DNA of 64,000 nucleotides from Lientehia hominis (GCF_021044755.1 NZ_JAJNOR010000003.1:1-64000); one strand, 5' to 3'; shown: positions 17,976 to 26,747, counted from the stretch's first letter. Notes: generated by a model not told the origin, from the sequence alone. A program made the numbers and translations.

Positions 17976-19097
17976 TTATTCTGGCTTTCCAAACTCTGCC
18001 TCTGCTTTCCACATAGCTGATGCAATTACTTTATCCATATCATAATACTTATACTCTGCAAGCCGGCCGCCAAAAAGAACTTTTTCTTCTTTTTTTCCCA
18101 GCTCCTCATATTTCTTGTAAAGTTTCTGATTCTTTTCATCATTGACAGGATAATATGGCTCCATGCCCTCTTCCCATGCCTCTGGATATTCCCTGGTCAC
18201 CACAGTCTTCGGAATTTTGGAATACGGCACGGTACATTCAAAATGTTTATGCTCTATGGTCCTTGTATAAGGCACTTCTCTTGCGGTATGGTTTACAACC
18301 GCCACTCCCTGGTAATTATCGACATCATATATATCATCTTCAAATCTCAAGCTCCGGTATTCCAGCTTCCCGAAACAATATTTAAAATAAGCGTCGATCA
18401 TACCCGTATAAACAACCCGGTTGCCCATAGCGTCAAATGTTTCTTTGTCTGCCAGATAATCGGTTTTTAGCATGAGATCGCAGCCTTCAAACAGTTTTTC
18501 CGTTATTACGTTGTAGCCTCCGATGGGAATACCCTGATATAAATCGTTAAAATAATTATTATCATACGTATAGCGGACCGGCAGCCTCTTGATAATAAAG
18601 CTGGGAAGCTCCTTACAGGCTCTCCCCCACTGTTTTTCCGTATATCCTCTGATCAGTTTTTCATAAATGTCAGTCCCTACCAGAGAAATGGCCTGTTCCT
18701 CCAGATTAGACGGCTGGCCAGTTACGCCCGACCTTTGTTCTTCTATTTTGACTTTCGCCTCTTCGGGCGTAGAAACTCCCCACATTTTGCTGAATGTATT
18801 CATATTAAACGGCAAATTATACATCTCTCCGTGATAGTCCGCCACCGGACAATTCGTATACCGGTTAAACTCCGCAAGTGAATTTACGAACTCCCATACC
18901 TTTTTACCAGAGGTATGGAAAATATGGGCGCCGTACCGGTGTACCGGTATACCCTGCACATTCTCGCAGTAAATATTCCCGCCCAGATGCTCACGTTTTT
19001 CAATTATCAGACAAGTCTTCCCATTTTTTCTTGCGTACCAGGCCATGACCCCGCCAAAAAGACCGCCGCCTACGATCACATAGTCATATTTTTTCAT
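17976..19097 (-). CDS. glf: UDP-galactopyranose mutase
   Basis: A 373-residue flavoprotein that converts UDP-galactopyranose to UDP-galactofuranose. ATG 19097 is chosen because MKKYDYVIVGGGLFGGV begins the family right there; an in-frame extension of 17 codons has no family similarity. The FAD-binding GGGLFGG and EKREHLGGN motifs are at the N-terminus, HRYGAHIFHT near residue 55 is the Glf signature, and GYTEKQWG and RYTYDNNYF hold active-site residues. It is the first gene of the glycan locus, after the promoter at 19176-19204. Its presence predicts galactofuranose in the polymer. Confidence 0.96.
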   Translation of the reverse strand: MKKYDYVIVGGGLFGGVMAWYARKNGKTCLIIEKREHLGGNIYCENVQGIPVHRYGAHIFHTSGKKVWEFVNSLAEFNRYTNCPVADYHGEMYNLPFNMNTFSKMWGVSTPEEAKVKIEEQRSGVTGQPSNLEEQAISLVGTDIYEKLIRGYTEKQWGRACKELPSFIIKRLPVRYTYDNNYFNDLYQGIPIGGYNVITEKLFEGCDLMLKTDYLADKETFDAMGNRVVYTGMIDAYFKYCFGKLEYRSLRFEDDIYDVDNYQGVAVVNHTAREVPYTRTIEHKHFECTVPYSKIPKTVVTREYPEAWEEGMEPYYPVNDEKNQKLYKKYEELGKKEEKVLFGGRLAEYKYYDMDKVIASAMWKAEAEFGKPE

Positions 19098-19175
19098 AAA
19101 ATCACCGCGGATTCCTTTCTGCCCTGTCCAACTTTCTCCAGGGCGCACTTCTCCCAGTGCTTATAGTCGGATATC

Positions 19176-19204
19176 ATTTTACTACATCTTCCCTGTAAAT
19201 GCAA
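19176..19204 (-). promoter_or_regulatory. Vegetative promoter of the glf-led glycan operon
   Basis: On the minus strand TTGCAT (19199-19204) and TAAAAT (19176-19181) are 17 bp apart, 79 bp upstream of the glf start. It begins immediately downstream of the leuA terminator hairpin (19206-19233), so it reads as an independent start for glf and the genes behind it. Confidence 0.7.
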
Positions 19205-19205
19205 G

Positions 19206-19233
19206 AACTCCGGCGGTCATAACCGCCGGAGTT
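19206..19233 (-). terminator. Hairpin after leuA
   Basis: A perfect 12-bp stem (19206-19217 with 19222-19233) closes a 4-nt loop, 48 bp past the leuA stop. The sequence after it on the minus strand is only mildly T-rich (CTTGCATTT), so termination may be imperfect or factor-assisted. The stem is symmetrical enough to work on both strands. Confidence 0.6.
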
Positions 19234-19280
19234 CCTTACAATCTTCTTTATAATCTTAAGCTTTCATTAAACCTGAAGTT

Positions 19281-20936
19281 CTACTTGAACAGCCTGTTCA
19301 ATCCGCTGAAAAGCGCCCTGTGAGATGCCCTCGTAATATTCGGGCTCACACCGACACCGAAGGTCACTCTTCCGGTATCCACATCCATTACCTGAATATA
19401 AGCTGCGGCCTGTGCATGAGAACCCTCACCTAACGCATGCTCCGAATAGTCCAGTACCTTCACGTGAACATTCACCGTCTGCTCGATGGCGTCCCGCACC
19501 GCGTCAATAGGTCCGTTTCCGACTCCCTTCGCCGACAGAATCCCTCCCTGATATTTGAAGGTCAGTCTCGCCTGGGTATCCGTCTCGCCCACATCTGTAG
19601 TCTCGCATCGGATAAAGTTGAACGGCTCCTTGGAAGCCAGATACTCAGCCTTAAAAAGCTCCATGATCTGCTCAGGCGCCACTTCTCCGTGGGCCTCCGC
19701 CACAGCCTGCACTACATCTGCAAACTCCTTGTGCATCCCTTTCGGCAGCTTGAATCCATAGAAAGTATCCATGACAAACGCTACGCCGCCTTTGCCGGAC
19801 TGACTGTTGATCCGGACAATGGGCTCGTAATCCCTGCCCAGATCGGAAGGATCCACCGGAAGATACGGGACCTCCCAATATGGATTCTTTCTGGCCTTGA
19901 GCGCCCTGACGCCTTTGTTGATGGCATCCTGATGAGATCCGGAAAAAGCGGTAAATACCAGCTTGCCGGCATACGGATGCCTGGGGTCGATCTCCATCTT
20001 GCAGCATCTTTCATATACTTCAATGATCTCCCGGATATTCTCGATATCCAGCTCCGGGTCGATTCCCTGTGAAAACATATTATAGGCCACGGTCAGGACA
20101 TCCACATTTCCAGTACGCTCTCCGTTTCCGAACAAGGTGCCTTCCACTCGGTCCGCTCCTGCAAGCAGCGCAAGTTCCGTTGCGGCCACTCCAGTCCCCC
20201 GGTCATTATGGGGATGTACGCTCAATACTATGGTCTCCCGGTCTTTAAAATTCCGGTGCATCCATTCAATCTGGTCCGCATACACATTGGGTGTCGTCAT
20301 TTCCACCGTCGCGGGAAGGTTGATGATAATCGGCTCCTCCCTGGTGGGACCCCACGTTTCCTGTACGGCCGTACATACTTCAAGCGCATAATCCATTTCC
20401 GTCCCGGTGAAGCTCTCCGGAGAATATTCCAGCACAATCTCACCGGGGAAATCCTTCGCCCTCTCCTTTACCATCTTCGTACCGTCAACGGCAATCTGTT
20501 TAATGTGCTCTTTGTCCATACCAAACACCACATCTCTCTGAAGAGTCGAGGTGGAGTTGTAGATATGGACCACTGCACGCTTAATGCCCTGAAGGGCCTG
20601 AAAAGTCCTGTCTATCAGATGCTCTCTGCACTGTACCAGTACCTGGACCACCACATCATCCGGAATCAGGTTCCGGTCGACCAGCTGCCTTAAAAAATCA
20701 TACTCGATCTGAGACGCCGCCGGGAATCCGACTTCAATCTGCTTGAAGCCAAGCTTCACAAGCAGATTGAACATCTCAATCTTTTCTTCCACGACCATAG
20801 GCTCGATCAAAGCCTGGTTTCCATCCCGCAGGTCAACGCTGCACCAAATCGGAGCTTTTTCTATCTCCTTATTCGGCCACTGTCTCTCCGGATAATCCAT
20901 CACCGGTACTCGTTTATATCTCTTAAAATTCAACAT
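19281..20936 (-). CDS. leuA: 2-isopropylmalate synthase (long LeuA form)
   Basis: A 551-residue enzyme that condenses acetyl-CoA with 2-oxoisovalerate, the first committed step of leucine synthesis. WCSVDLRDGNQALIEP near residue 31 and VHPHNDRGTGVA near residue 240 hold the metal and catalytic residues of the DRE-TIM barrel. The C-terminal 150 residues (GGILSAKGVGNGPIDAV) form the regulatory domain that binds leucine. The overall length and the N-terminal VPVMDYPERQWPNKEI belong to the longer LeuA class. It is a single-gene unit with its own promoter, a long leader and a terminator. The start lies inside a predicted stem (see the leader entries). Confidence 0.96.
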   Translation of the reverse strand: MLNFKRYKRVPVMDYPERQWPNKEIEKAPIWCSVDLRDGNQALIEPMVVEEKIEMFNLLVKLGFKQIEVGFPAASQIEYDFLRQLVDRNLIPDDVVVQVLVQCREHLIDRTFQALQGIKRAVVHIYNSTSTLQRDVVFGMDKEHIKQIAVDGTKMVKERAKDFPGEIVLEYSPESFTGTEMDYALEVCTAVQETWGPTREEPIIINLPATVEMTTPNVYADQIEWMHRNFKDRETIVLSVHPHNDRGTGVAATELALLAGADRVEGTLFGNGERTGNVDVLTVAYNMFSQGIDPELDIENIREIIEVYERCCKMEIDPRHPYAGKLVFTAFSGSHQDAINKGVRALKARKNPYWEVPYLPVDPSDLGRDYEPIVRINSQSGKGGVAFVMDTFYGFKLPKGMHKEFADVVQAVAEAHGEVAPEQIMELFKAEYLASKEPFNFIRCETTDVGETDTQARLTFKYQGGILSAKGVGNGPIDAVRDAIEQTVNVHVKVLDYSEHALGEGSHAQAAAYIQVMDVDTGRVTFGVGVSPNITRASHRALFSGLNRLFK

Positions 20937-21031
20937 GATCTATCGTCCTCCCTGGATCTTCTCCACAATAATCGTTTTCCATCTGCTCTGCTCCAATGTT
21001 TCTCTGAGAAAGCTTCATAGTCGATAGATCA
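20936..21031 (-). promoter_or_regulatory. leuA leader stem that hides the start codon
   Basis: Ten bases ending at the A of the leuA ATG (20936-20945, CGATAGATCA on the minus strand) are perfectly complementary to ten bases upstream (21022-21031, TGATCTATCG). A further G-U pair would include the U of AUG. The left arm lies inside a small upstream ORF (21015-21110). Pairing would mask the leuA start next to its AGGGAGG ribosome binding site (20947-20953); a ribosome on the small ORF would open it. The pairing is seen directly; the control is inferred. Confidence 0.5.
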
Positions 21032-21110
21032 CACCATACTTTGCTATAATGTACATTTTAATTTTTGTGCTGCTCTTTCTAGGTCCAGCCCCATGAGTCA
21101 TCAGTCCCAT
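21015..21110 (-). CDS. Possible leader small ORF upstream of leuA (31 residues)
   Basis: A minus-strand ATG at 21110 opens 31 codons (MGLMTHGAGPRKSS... ending ...VIYRL) and stops at 21015, 78 bp before leuA. GGTGA, 9 nt upstream, could serve as ribosome binding site and lies in the 3' arm of a GC-rich hairpin (21123-21146), so its own translation may be controlled. It is not rich in leucine codons (two Leu, four Ile), unlike classic leucine attenuator peptides. I do not recognise the peptide. It may equally be a chance frame; conservation in relatives would decide. Confidence 0.35.
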   Translation of the reverse strand: MGLMTHGAGPRKSSTKIKMYIIAKYGVIYRL

Positions 21111-21122
21111 CTTATAAATTCA

Positions 21123-21146
21123 CCGGCAGGGCGTAACCGCCGCCGG
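21123..21146 (-). other. GC-rich hairpin at the 5' end of the leuA leader
   Basis: CCGGC/GCCGG and GGCG/CGCC arms fold around a 4-nt loop with a 2-nt bulge, within the first few bases after the predicted transcription start (about 21149). No T-run follows, so it is not a terminator. It may protect the 5' end or mask the ribosome binding site of the small ORF. Confidence 0.5.
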
Positions 21147-21155
21147 CGTAGACTA

Positions 21156-21184
21156 AGTATAGCATACCGCCCCAAAGATTACAA
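21156..21184 (-). promoter_or_regulatory. Vegetative promoter of leuA
   Basis: TTGTAA (21179-21184) and TATACT (21156-21161) on the minus strand are 17 bp apart. The -35 overlaps the stop codon of the polymerase gene upstream. Transcription from here gives a leader of about 210 nt before leuA. No T-box consensus or tRNA-antiterminator motif is seen in that leader. Confidence 0.75.
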
Positions 21185-22597
21185 TTGTATTTTCCCCGAA
21201 ACATATTCCTTCTGTCTATGGCCGACATAAACATAAATTATGGCTGTCAGCCCCAGCCAGAACCAGGTCGTCGGATTGCTGAACCAGGTCGTAAAGAAAG
21301 AAAAGACCAGATACATGGCAATCTGTGCATAAAACAGGCAGGATACAGGATTTCCGCTTTTCTTCTGTGAAGACGCCACTTTCCTGCAGGCCATTCCGAG
21401 CACCAGCCCAAAAAGCGCCACTCCCAAAACTCCGAAATCATAATATGCATCATATATCAAAGTGACAGTCGTCAATTCCGTTTTCGTAACATAAATCGGA
21501 AAATCCACCAGGCCAGGCGCCAAAAACTTAAGCCCGGTCAGAGCAAACACAGGAAACAGCTGGCGCAGGCCAAAGGTATGAGCCGGAAGTTCTCTGACAA
21601 GGCAATTGAAATTGTCATAATTATTTGCTGCATACATATAAGGCTGTGTGATAAAGATCGGGGTTTCCGAATTCTTCATTTCAAATATGCCGTTCAGGTA
21701 CGCTACATCATGATTCCTTGCCACTGTCAGCCCCACATATACTGGAATCAAGGCCGCCAGTACCAGTATGATATACCGCAGCCTGATCTGTGGGTAAGCC
21801 GCTACTGCAACACAAATGGAAAGCAGCACCGCCAGCATCAGCTGAAACCGGGACACGCAAAGGACCGGAACAGCCAGTGCAGCACAGCAGCAGACAGCCA
21901 GAGCTGTCCACTCTTTCGCGTTCAGCCTGCCTCTGACTTTCTTATACAGAACTGACAGCGGCAGCACAAATATACTGCTGACCGTGAAATAATGAACGCC
22001 TGACAGGTGAAAATACGAGTAGGCATGAGGCTTATCTGAAAAAAGAGGAATCTCCCGGATGACTGCCGCCTCCAAAAGAAAACAGGCATAGGAAATCAGC
22101 AGAACCGCAAGGATGCACTGCAAAAGCCTTTTTGCCATCGTCTCTTTGTCCGGCCTGTCTCCCCGGCCGTTTCCCCATATGTACCTACGGAATCTTTTAA
22201 AGCCAGTCTTGTACCATATTTTGCTCTTCCCCGCGCCTTCCTCACTTTTTCGCTTTCTGTTTTCTCTCCGCCCAGTCCACTCATATCCCAGAATGAAGAA
22301 CACATACACCAGGATAAAACTGATCCAGGTCAAATATTCCCAGTCCTGTGCCAGACGAGAGAGCTTCATGGCCGAAAGCCCCATCCCTCCCGTCCAGAAC
22401 AGAGAAAACACCGCCTCCAGCTGAAACAGATATCCATGCCTGCGGAAATAAAAGGCATATTCCCCCGCCGCCAGCAAAATCAAAACAAAACCAGAAAATA
22501 CATATTCTCCGGTTTTGCTCATTACGCAGGCCAGCACACATCCAAGTATGTAAATCCCCAAGTTCGCCGCCATCACCGCGTTTTCTTTATTTCTCAT
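21179..22597 (-). CDS. Wzy-like oligosaccharide repeat-unit polymerase
   Basis: A 472-residue integral membrane protein with about 11-12 hydrophobic helices and a larger outside loop in the second half (NHDVAYLNGIFEMKNSETPIFITQPYMYAANNYDNF). That NYDNF-type loop with later aromatic-rich helices is the layout of O-antigen/oligosaccharide polymerases. ATG 22597 comes 3 bp after the ptsH stop, with GGTGAG upstream; a GTG at 22606 would overlap ptsH. The gene is the last of the cdaA-cdaR-ptsH operon, not part of the glycan locus proper, although that locus lies only about 2 kb further on. Polymerase function is inferred from topology. Confidence 0.65.
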   Translation of the reverse strand: MRNKENAVMAANLGIYILGCVLACVMSKTGEYVFSGFVLILLAAGEYAFYFRRHGYLFQLEAVFSLFWTGGMGLSAMKLSRLAQDWEYLTWISFILVYVFFILGYEWTGRRENRKRKSEEGAGKSKIWYKTGFKRFRRYIWGNGRGDRPDKETMAKRLLQCILAVLLISYACFLLEAAVIREIPLFSDKPHAYSYFHLSGVHYFTVSSIFVLPLSVLYKKVRGRLNAKEWTALAVCCCAALAVPVLCVSRFQLMLAVLLSICVAVAAYPQIRLRYIILVLAALIPVYVGLTVARNHDVAYLNGIFEMKNSETPIFITQPYMYAANNYDNFNCLVRELPAHTFGLRQLFPVFALTGLKFLAPGLVDFPIYVTKTELTTVTLIYDAYYDFGVLGVALFGLVLGMACRKVASSQKKSGNPVSCLFYAQIAMYLVFSFFTTWFSNPTTWFWLGLTAIIYVYVGHRQKEYVSGKIQL

Positions 22598-22602
22598 AAC
22601 AT

Positions 22603-22866
22603 TCACTCACCCAGACCGCTTTTTACTATGTCTACGATTGCTTTCAGCGCCTCTTCCTCGTCCGGGCCGTCACAGAAGAACTCCAGTTCATCTCCCGTCT
22701 TAATGCACGCCCCCAGAACGCTCAGTACACTCTTCGCATTTGCCGTTATATTTCCAAAACGGAATGTGATGGAGGAAACAAATTTCATCGCCTCTTTGCA
22801 CAGAACCCCGGCCGGTCTCAAATGCAGACCGGTGGGATTTTTAACAACCACCTTCTCGCTAACCAT
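22603..22866 (-). CDS. ptsH: HPr phosphocarrier protein
   Basis: An 87-residue HPr. The phosphorylated histidine is His15 in NPTGLHLRPAG and the regulatory HPr-kinase site is Ser46 in NAKSVLSVLG, both present, so it is a true HPr and not the His-less Crh. It passes phosphate from enzyme I to sugar-specific PTS enzymes and, phosphorylated on Ser46, works with CcpA in carbon control. GGAGGG precedes the start. It lies between cdaR and the polymerase gene instead of next to ptsI, an uncommon place. Confidence 0.92.
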   Translation of the reverse strand: MVSEKVVVKNPTGLHLRPAGVLCKEAMKFVSSITFRFGNITANAKSVLSVLGACIKTGDELEFFCDGPDEEEALKAIVDIVKSGLGE

Positions 22867-22905
22867 AATAATCCCTCCATTCCCTTATACATCTATTCAA
22901 GACTC

Positions 22906-24294
22906 TTATCTTGTCTGCTCACTGCTGACAGAGGGCACAGACGTACCTGTAGTTTCCGTACTCTCCGTCCCGTTTACCGACTCACTCGCTTCACTGCTGG
23001 TCTCTGTCCGGCTCTCCTCCGACGATTCCGTATCTGTTGTCAGAGAAGTCACCGTCACCTCCACACGTGCTGCTGTCACCGTGAAATAAGACTTATACTC
23101 ATCCGTGATCTCAACCTGAGGTTCCAGCTCATAGGTCCCGGGAGAATCGATCGAACTCACATCCAGAGTTACAAAAAGATCGCTGTTATTCACCTTTTCC
23201 AAATCTTCACTTAAGCCTGTCAGAACCACTGTCACCGCGTCTTCATTTCCAAGCCGGTATCCGAAGTCAGGAGAAGCTCCTGTCATACTGAGCTGGTTTT
23301 TGCTGATGCGGAAGCTCTTCTGTGTCAGCTTCTCGATCTGAAATACAATATTTATGGTATCCGGCTGTCCGTCGGCCACATTCAGGCCTTCCGGCAGCAA
23401 GTCGCTTACCTTCACTGTCCTGACGACATCCTTGTCCGCGCCTGTCAAGTCCACTGTGACCTCCAGTATATTATCCAGCTCCGCTATCAAGCTTTTGGCT
23501 CCAGTTACCAATATGGTCTGAGGATCGCACTTAAAGTTGATATACTTGTAGCCTTCCGCCACGTTATTCTGTCCGGTGACTTTTACATCAACGCTTATCT
23601 GGTTGGTCTTCACCGCCGTCATGATGACTTCCGCTTTCGAAGCGCTCACAGATATCCTGTCATCCGACATATCAATTTCCTGTCCGTTGGCTTTCAGCAG
23701 CCTGATGGTCCCTTCCGCCTGGATATCGTCAGAAGCTCCTGCCACATCCACGTTTATTCCCGCGTGGTCAATAGTATCCATTACGGACTTGGGCGCCGTT
23801 ACTCTCACGGTACTGGGAGATACGGCAATCTCGCTGAAAGCGTAGCTGTCCGCAGGCTCACCATTTTGAGCCACCTGAATCTCGAACTCCTTCGTCTGCA
23901 TTTCTTCAACATTCACTTTTATGCTTCTGGTGATCTGCGTCCAGGAACGGATCAGGCTTTTATTGTTCACCACCGTAATCTTTACCGCCACAGAACCGGT
24001 CGCTCCATATATTTCATTCATATCTATGGAAGCTTCAAAATCATCTGCCGAAATCTTCCTTCTGTCTGTCCTTCTGGCGGTAACCTCCACACTGACAGTC
24101 TGATCTCCCATCAGCTCATACGTCAGATTGTTGTCCCTAATGGCTGACTGTTCATTCAGTACAGTCACCGGAATGCCCGACACCGTAAAGGTATCCGTAG
24201 GATTATCGATATTTATGACCACCATCCAAAGGAGAACGGCACCGATGGCGGAGATGATTTTCAGCAGCCAATTATTTGTCAGCTTTTTTTTCAT
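22906..24294 (-). CDS. cdaR: CdaR, YbbR-domain regulator of the c-di-AMP synthase
   Basis: A 462-residue protein with one N-terminal membrane helix (LLKIISAIGAVLLWMVVINI) and a long extracytoplasmic part made of about four YbbR repeats (each with a SAVNVEVKVTG-like strand pattern, for example QISVDVKVTGQNNVAEGY). The C-terminal 45 residues are a low-complexity Ser/Thr/Glu tail. CdaR binds the diadenylate cyclase and tunes its activity. The gene overlaps the end of cdaA by 23 bp, the conserved cdaA-cdaR order; no glmM follows here, unlike in Bacillus. Confidence 0.92.
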   Translation of the reverse strand: MKKKLTNNWLLKIISAIGAVLLWMVVINIDNPTDTFTVSGIPVTVLNEQSAIRDNNLTYELMGDQTVSVEVTARRTDRRKISADDFEASIDMNEIYGATGSVAVKITVVNNKSLIRSWTQITRSIKVNVEEMQTKEFEIQVAQNGEPADSYAFSEIAVSPSTVRVTAPKSVMDTIDHAGINVDVAGASDDIQAEGTIRLLKANGQEIDMSDDRISVSASKAEVIMTAVKTNQISVDVKVTGQNNVAEGYKYINFKCDPQTILVTGAKSLIAELDNILEVTVDLTGADKDVVRTVKVSDLLPEGLNVADGQPDTINIVFQIEKLTQKSFRISKNQLSMTGASPDFGYRLGNEDAVTVVLTGLSEDLEKVNNSDLFVTLDVSSIDSPGTYELEPQVEITDEYKSYFTVTAARVEVTVTSLTTDTESSEESRTETSSEASESVNGTESTETTGTSVPSVSSEQTR

Positions 24295-25153
24295 GCTTCT
24301 GCCATCCTTTCAAAATCTTCAGCCGGCGTCCTTTGGGCGCCTCATTCTCTTCTATGATCCGCTTAAGCTCCTCCCTGAGGGTATCCGGATCCATCCCTCG
24401 TCTCAGCCCTCCGTCAAAAGCAACAGAAACCGTCCCCGTCTCTTCCGAAACGATGACCGTCACACTGTCGCTCACCTCGCTGACTCCGACCCCGGCCCTG
24501 TGCCTGGTTCCCAGATCTTTACTGATCGCCATATTATCTGACAAAGGGAGATAACAGGTGGCCGCCACTATACGGTTCCCCCTCACTACCACGGCGCCGT
24601 CATGAAGCGGCGTATTATGTTCGAATATGTTTAACAACAGCTGGCTGGTGACCACACCGTCAACTAAAATTCCGGTCCTCTCATATTCCGCCAGCGGAGT
24701 TTTTCTTTCTATTACGATAAGAGCCCCTGTCTTTACCTTGCTCATCTCGAAGGTGGCCTTTACGATCTCATTCATTGTCTTATCGGAAAACTTATCATCC
24801 ACCATCTTCCCATTATCCGAGACCAGGAACCCAAGCACTTTATTCCGTCCCAGCTGTTCCAAGGCCCTGCGAAGCTCTGGCTGAAATATAATCACCACCG
24901 CGATGATGCCTACATTGATGGTTTTATCAGCCAGCCACAGAATCGTATTCATATGGAACAGATAAGCAACCAGGATGAATCCCAGAAGCACAAGTATTCC
25001 CTTCAGGAGCACCCAGGCCCTTGTATTTTTAATCCAGAGCATGACATTATACAAAAGGACGGCGATAATGATCATCTCGACCACATCGGTGACCCTGATA
25101 TCAGGGATGCTCTGCATAAGATAGGTTTTCATTCCATCAAACAGTTTCGTCAT
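24272..25153 (-). CDS. cdaA: Membrane diadenylate cyclase CdaA
   Basis: A 293-residue c-di-AMP synthase. Three N-terminal helices anchor it, followed by the DAC domain: PELRRALEQLGR, then LHDGAVVV (the DGA motif) and LGTRHRAGVG (the RHR motif), which bind the two ATP molecules. Both motifs are intact, so activity is expected. c-di-AMP controls potassium and osmolyte transport; ktrA/ktrB genes lie at 60.6-62.8 kb in this window. The gene overlaps its upstream neighbour by 17 bp and cdaR by 23 bp. Confidence 0.96.
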   Translation of the reverse strand: MTKLFDGMKTYLMQSIPDIRVTDVVEMIIIAVLLYNVMLWIKNTRAWVLLKGILVLLGFILVAYLFHMNTILWLADKTINVGIIAVVIIFQPELRRALEQLGRNKVLGFLVSDNGKMVDDKFSDKTMNEIVKATFEMSKVKTGALIVIERKTPLAEYERTGILVDGVVTSQLLLNIFEHNTPLHDGAVVVRGNRIVAATCYLPLSDNMAISKDLGTRHRAGVGVSEVSDSVTVIVSEETGTVSVAFDGGLRRGMDPDTLREELKRIIEENEAPKGRRLKILKGWQKHEKKADK

Positions 25154-26285
25154 AATCCGTTTCCCGCGGCTCCTCCGCCTTCTCTAAAGGCTGGGTCTTT
25201 CCCGAAAGCACCTGGGTATCCTCCAAATCTTTCTTATTCCCTTCTCTAAATAAATCCTTCGTCTTTTCCAGATCTTTTCCGGCCGTCAGTATCTCCGACG
25301 TGCTTCCCATATCCTGATGAAGGGTAAAAAGCTCCTCACCGTCTTCTGACTCTCCCCGGTTCTTGGGATTTATTTTCCTCACTGTCACCTCCGGCTGCGT
25401 CACAGCCACCTTAGGCACAGCTTTTACATAATAATAATAATCGTCGTCCTGAAACTGCACATATTCCGTTCTGGAATAATCCAAATGGAACAGGAAAAAC
25501 TCCAAAAGGAACCCGACCGCCGCCGCCAGAACAGCGCCCACTATGACGGTCACCACAGACAGATCGATATCCGCCAAGAATACACCTGCAAACAAAAGCA
25601 GGATATTCACAAGCGTCCCAGTTACAATGGCAATTTCCCAGGCACGGTTCGCCGACAGCCTCCGGATCATATAGACCACGAGAAGCGTCACGCAAAACGC
25701 CCCCACCATAACCCACATCTCCCGGTTCCCCAGAATACCGTTGATCATTTGGGTATATCTTCCCGGCATGGACAGGGAGCCCGTGGAAGCGAGGACCCCC
25801 ACATTGTCCTTGACGAATTTCAACATATAATAAATGATTATCCCAAAGCTCATGGGAATAACGCTGAAAACAGACCCCGTCAGCCCGAGAGCAAGAGGTA
25901 TGATCAGGGGAATCCGGCATACAAACATGAGCGGCATCAAAATAAGCACGATGCTGTCGCCCGGCTGGAAAACATAATAAAGGCAGAAAAACAGCAGAAG
26001 GACTGCTGCAGCCACAAAAAACACCTCCAGGGATACCGCATACATATGCACCAGCACGAATATACCTGCCGCCACCACGACCGCCCCATTGGGAAGAAAA
26101 CCGCAGACAGCCGCCAGGCCGACCGACAGCCATATATGATTCAGCCTCTCCATATATCCCATGAATCCGTCAACTGCCATAAAGACCGCCAGTGAGACCA
26201 AAAACCGGAGCACTCTTAAGATATGCACCCCATATCGGGCGTAGAATTTTTTTATCCGCTCCCGCAGAACCAAAAGAGTCATCAT
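25137..26285 (-). CDS. Conserved membrane protein upstream of cdaA
   Basis: A 382-residue protein with about eight hydrophobic helices in residues 20-265, then a charged cytoplasmic tail (EYVQFQDDDYYYYVKAVPKV onward) of roughly 115 residues with many Glu and Lys. A Tyr-rich patch follows the last helix. I recognise no enzymatic motif. Its tight overlap with cdaA (17 bp) and with the 26282 gene (4 bp) points to a function linked to c-di-AMP synthesis or the envelope. Uncharacterised. Confidence 0.8.
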   Translation of the reverse strand: MMTLLVLRERIKKFYARYGVHILRVLRFLVSLAVFMAVDGFMGYMERLNHIWLSVGLAAVCGFLPNGAVVVAAGIFVLVHMYAVSLEVFFVAAAVLLLFFCLYYVFQPGDSIVLILMPLMFVCRIPLIIPLALGLTGSVFSVIPMSFGIIIYYMLKFVKDNVGVLASTGSLSMPGRYTQMINGILGNREMWVMVGAFCVTLLVVYMIRRLSANRAWEIAIVTGTLVNILLLFAGVFLADIDLSVVTVIVGAVLAAAVGFLLEFFLFHLDYSRTEYVQFQDDDYYYYVKAVPKVAVTQPEVTVRKINPKNRGESEDGEELFTLHQDMGSTSEILTAGKDLEKTKDLFREGNKKDLEDTQVLSGKTQPLEKAEEPRETDYDETV

Positions 26286-26710
26286 ACTCTGTATTCCTCC
26301 GATTCCCTCCAGACCTTCACCGTCTCCTGCTCATACAGGCGGCTTATCTGTTTAAGAATAGCCTGATAATCCTTTACCTTCGCTCTTGCTTTCTGATATT
26401 TGCTCTTAAATACAAAATATGCCGCCACGAGAAAACACGCAAGCAGACATATAAGGGCGATACCCGCCTGGACAGCCATCCTGGCCAGATCCTCTATCCG
26501 GGTCTGCGTCATGAGAGGCTCCGCGAAATACAGCACCCACATCACTGTCAGCAGCAAATAGGCAAAAATAAATAAAATGCCAGAACGGATCATTTCATAG
26601 CTGATATAGTCACCTTTATAAAAGTGGTTCAGCCGCAGGGCTTTCCGCTCTTCCTTGACTCTGAATATTTCTGCTTTTGTCATCAGCTTTGTGCGTTCCG
26701 CATTTACCAT
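26282..26710 (-). CDS. Small conserved membrane protein, first gene of the cdaA operon
   Basis: A 142-residue protein with two hydrophobic helices (about residues 44-62 and 80-101) flanked by basic, helical cytoplasmic ends (KAEIFRVKEERKALRLNHFYKGDYI and KYQKARAKVKDYQAILKQISRLYEQE). GGAG lies 8 nt before ATG 26710, and it overlaps the next gene by 4 bp. No domain is recognised. As the leading gene of a cdaA operon it could be an accessory factor, but nothing in the sequence shows this. Confidence 0.75.
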   Translation of the reverse strand: MVNAERTKLMTKAEIFRVKEERKALRLNHFYKGDYISYEMIRSGILFIFAYLLLTVMWVLYFAEPLMTQTRIEDLARMAVQAGIALICLLACFLVAAYFVFKSKYQKARAKVKDYQAILKQISRLYEQETVKVWRESEEYRV

Positions 26711-26747
26711 ACTTCATACTCCTCATCCAGGCATACTGCTTTATAAT

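Noticed and set aside
20937..21149. T-box riboswitch upstream of leuA
   Set aside because: No AGGGTGG-type T-box sequence or terminator/antiterminator pair is seen. The leader has a different structure.
22603..22866. Crh instead of HPr
   Set aside because: His15 is present, which Crh lacks.
25411..26133. Second minus-strand frame of 240 codons within the membrane protein upstream of cdaA
   Set aside because: Its product is Gly/Arg/Cys-rich with no membrane pattern; the overlapping frame has clear helices and ribosome binding site.
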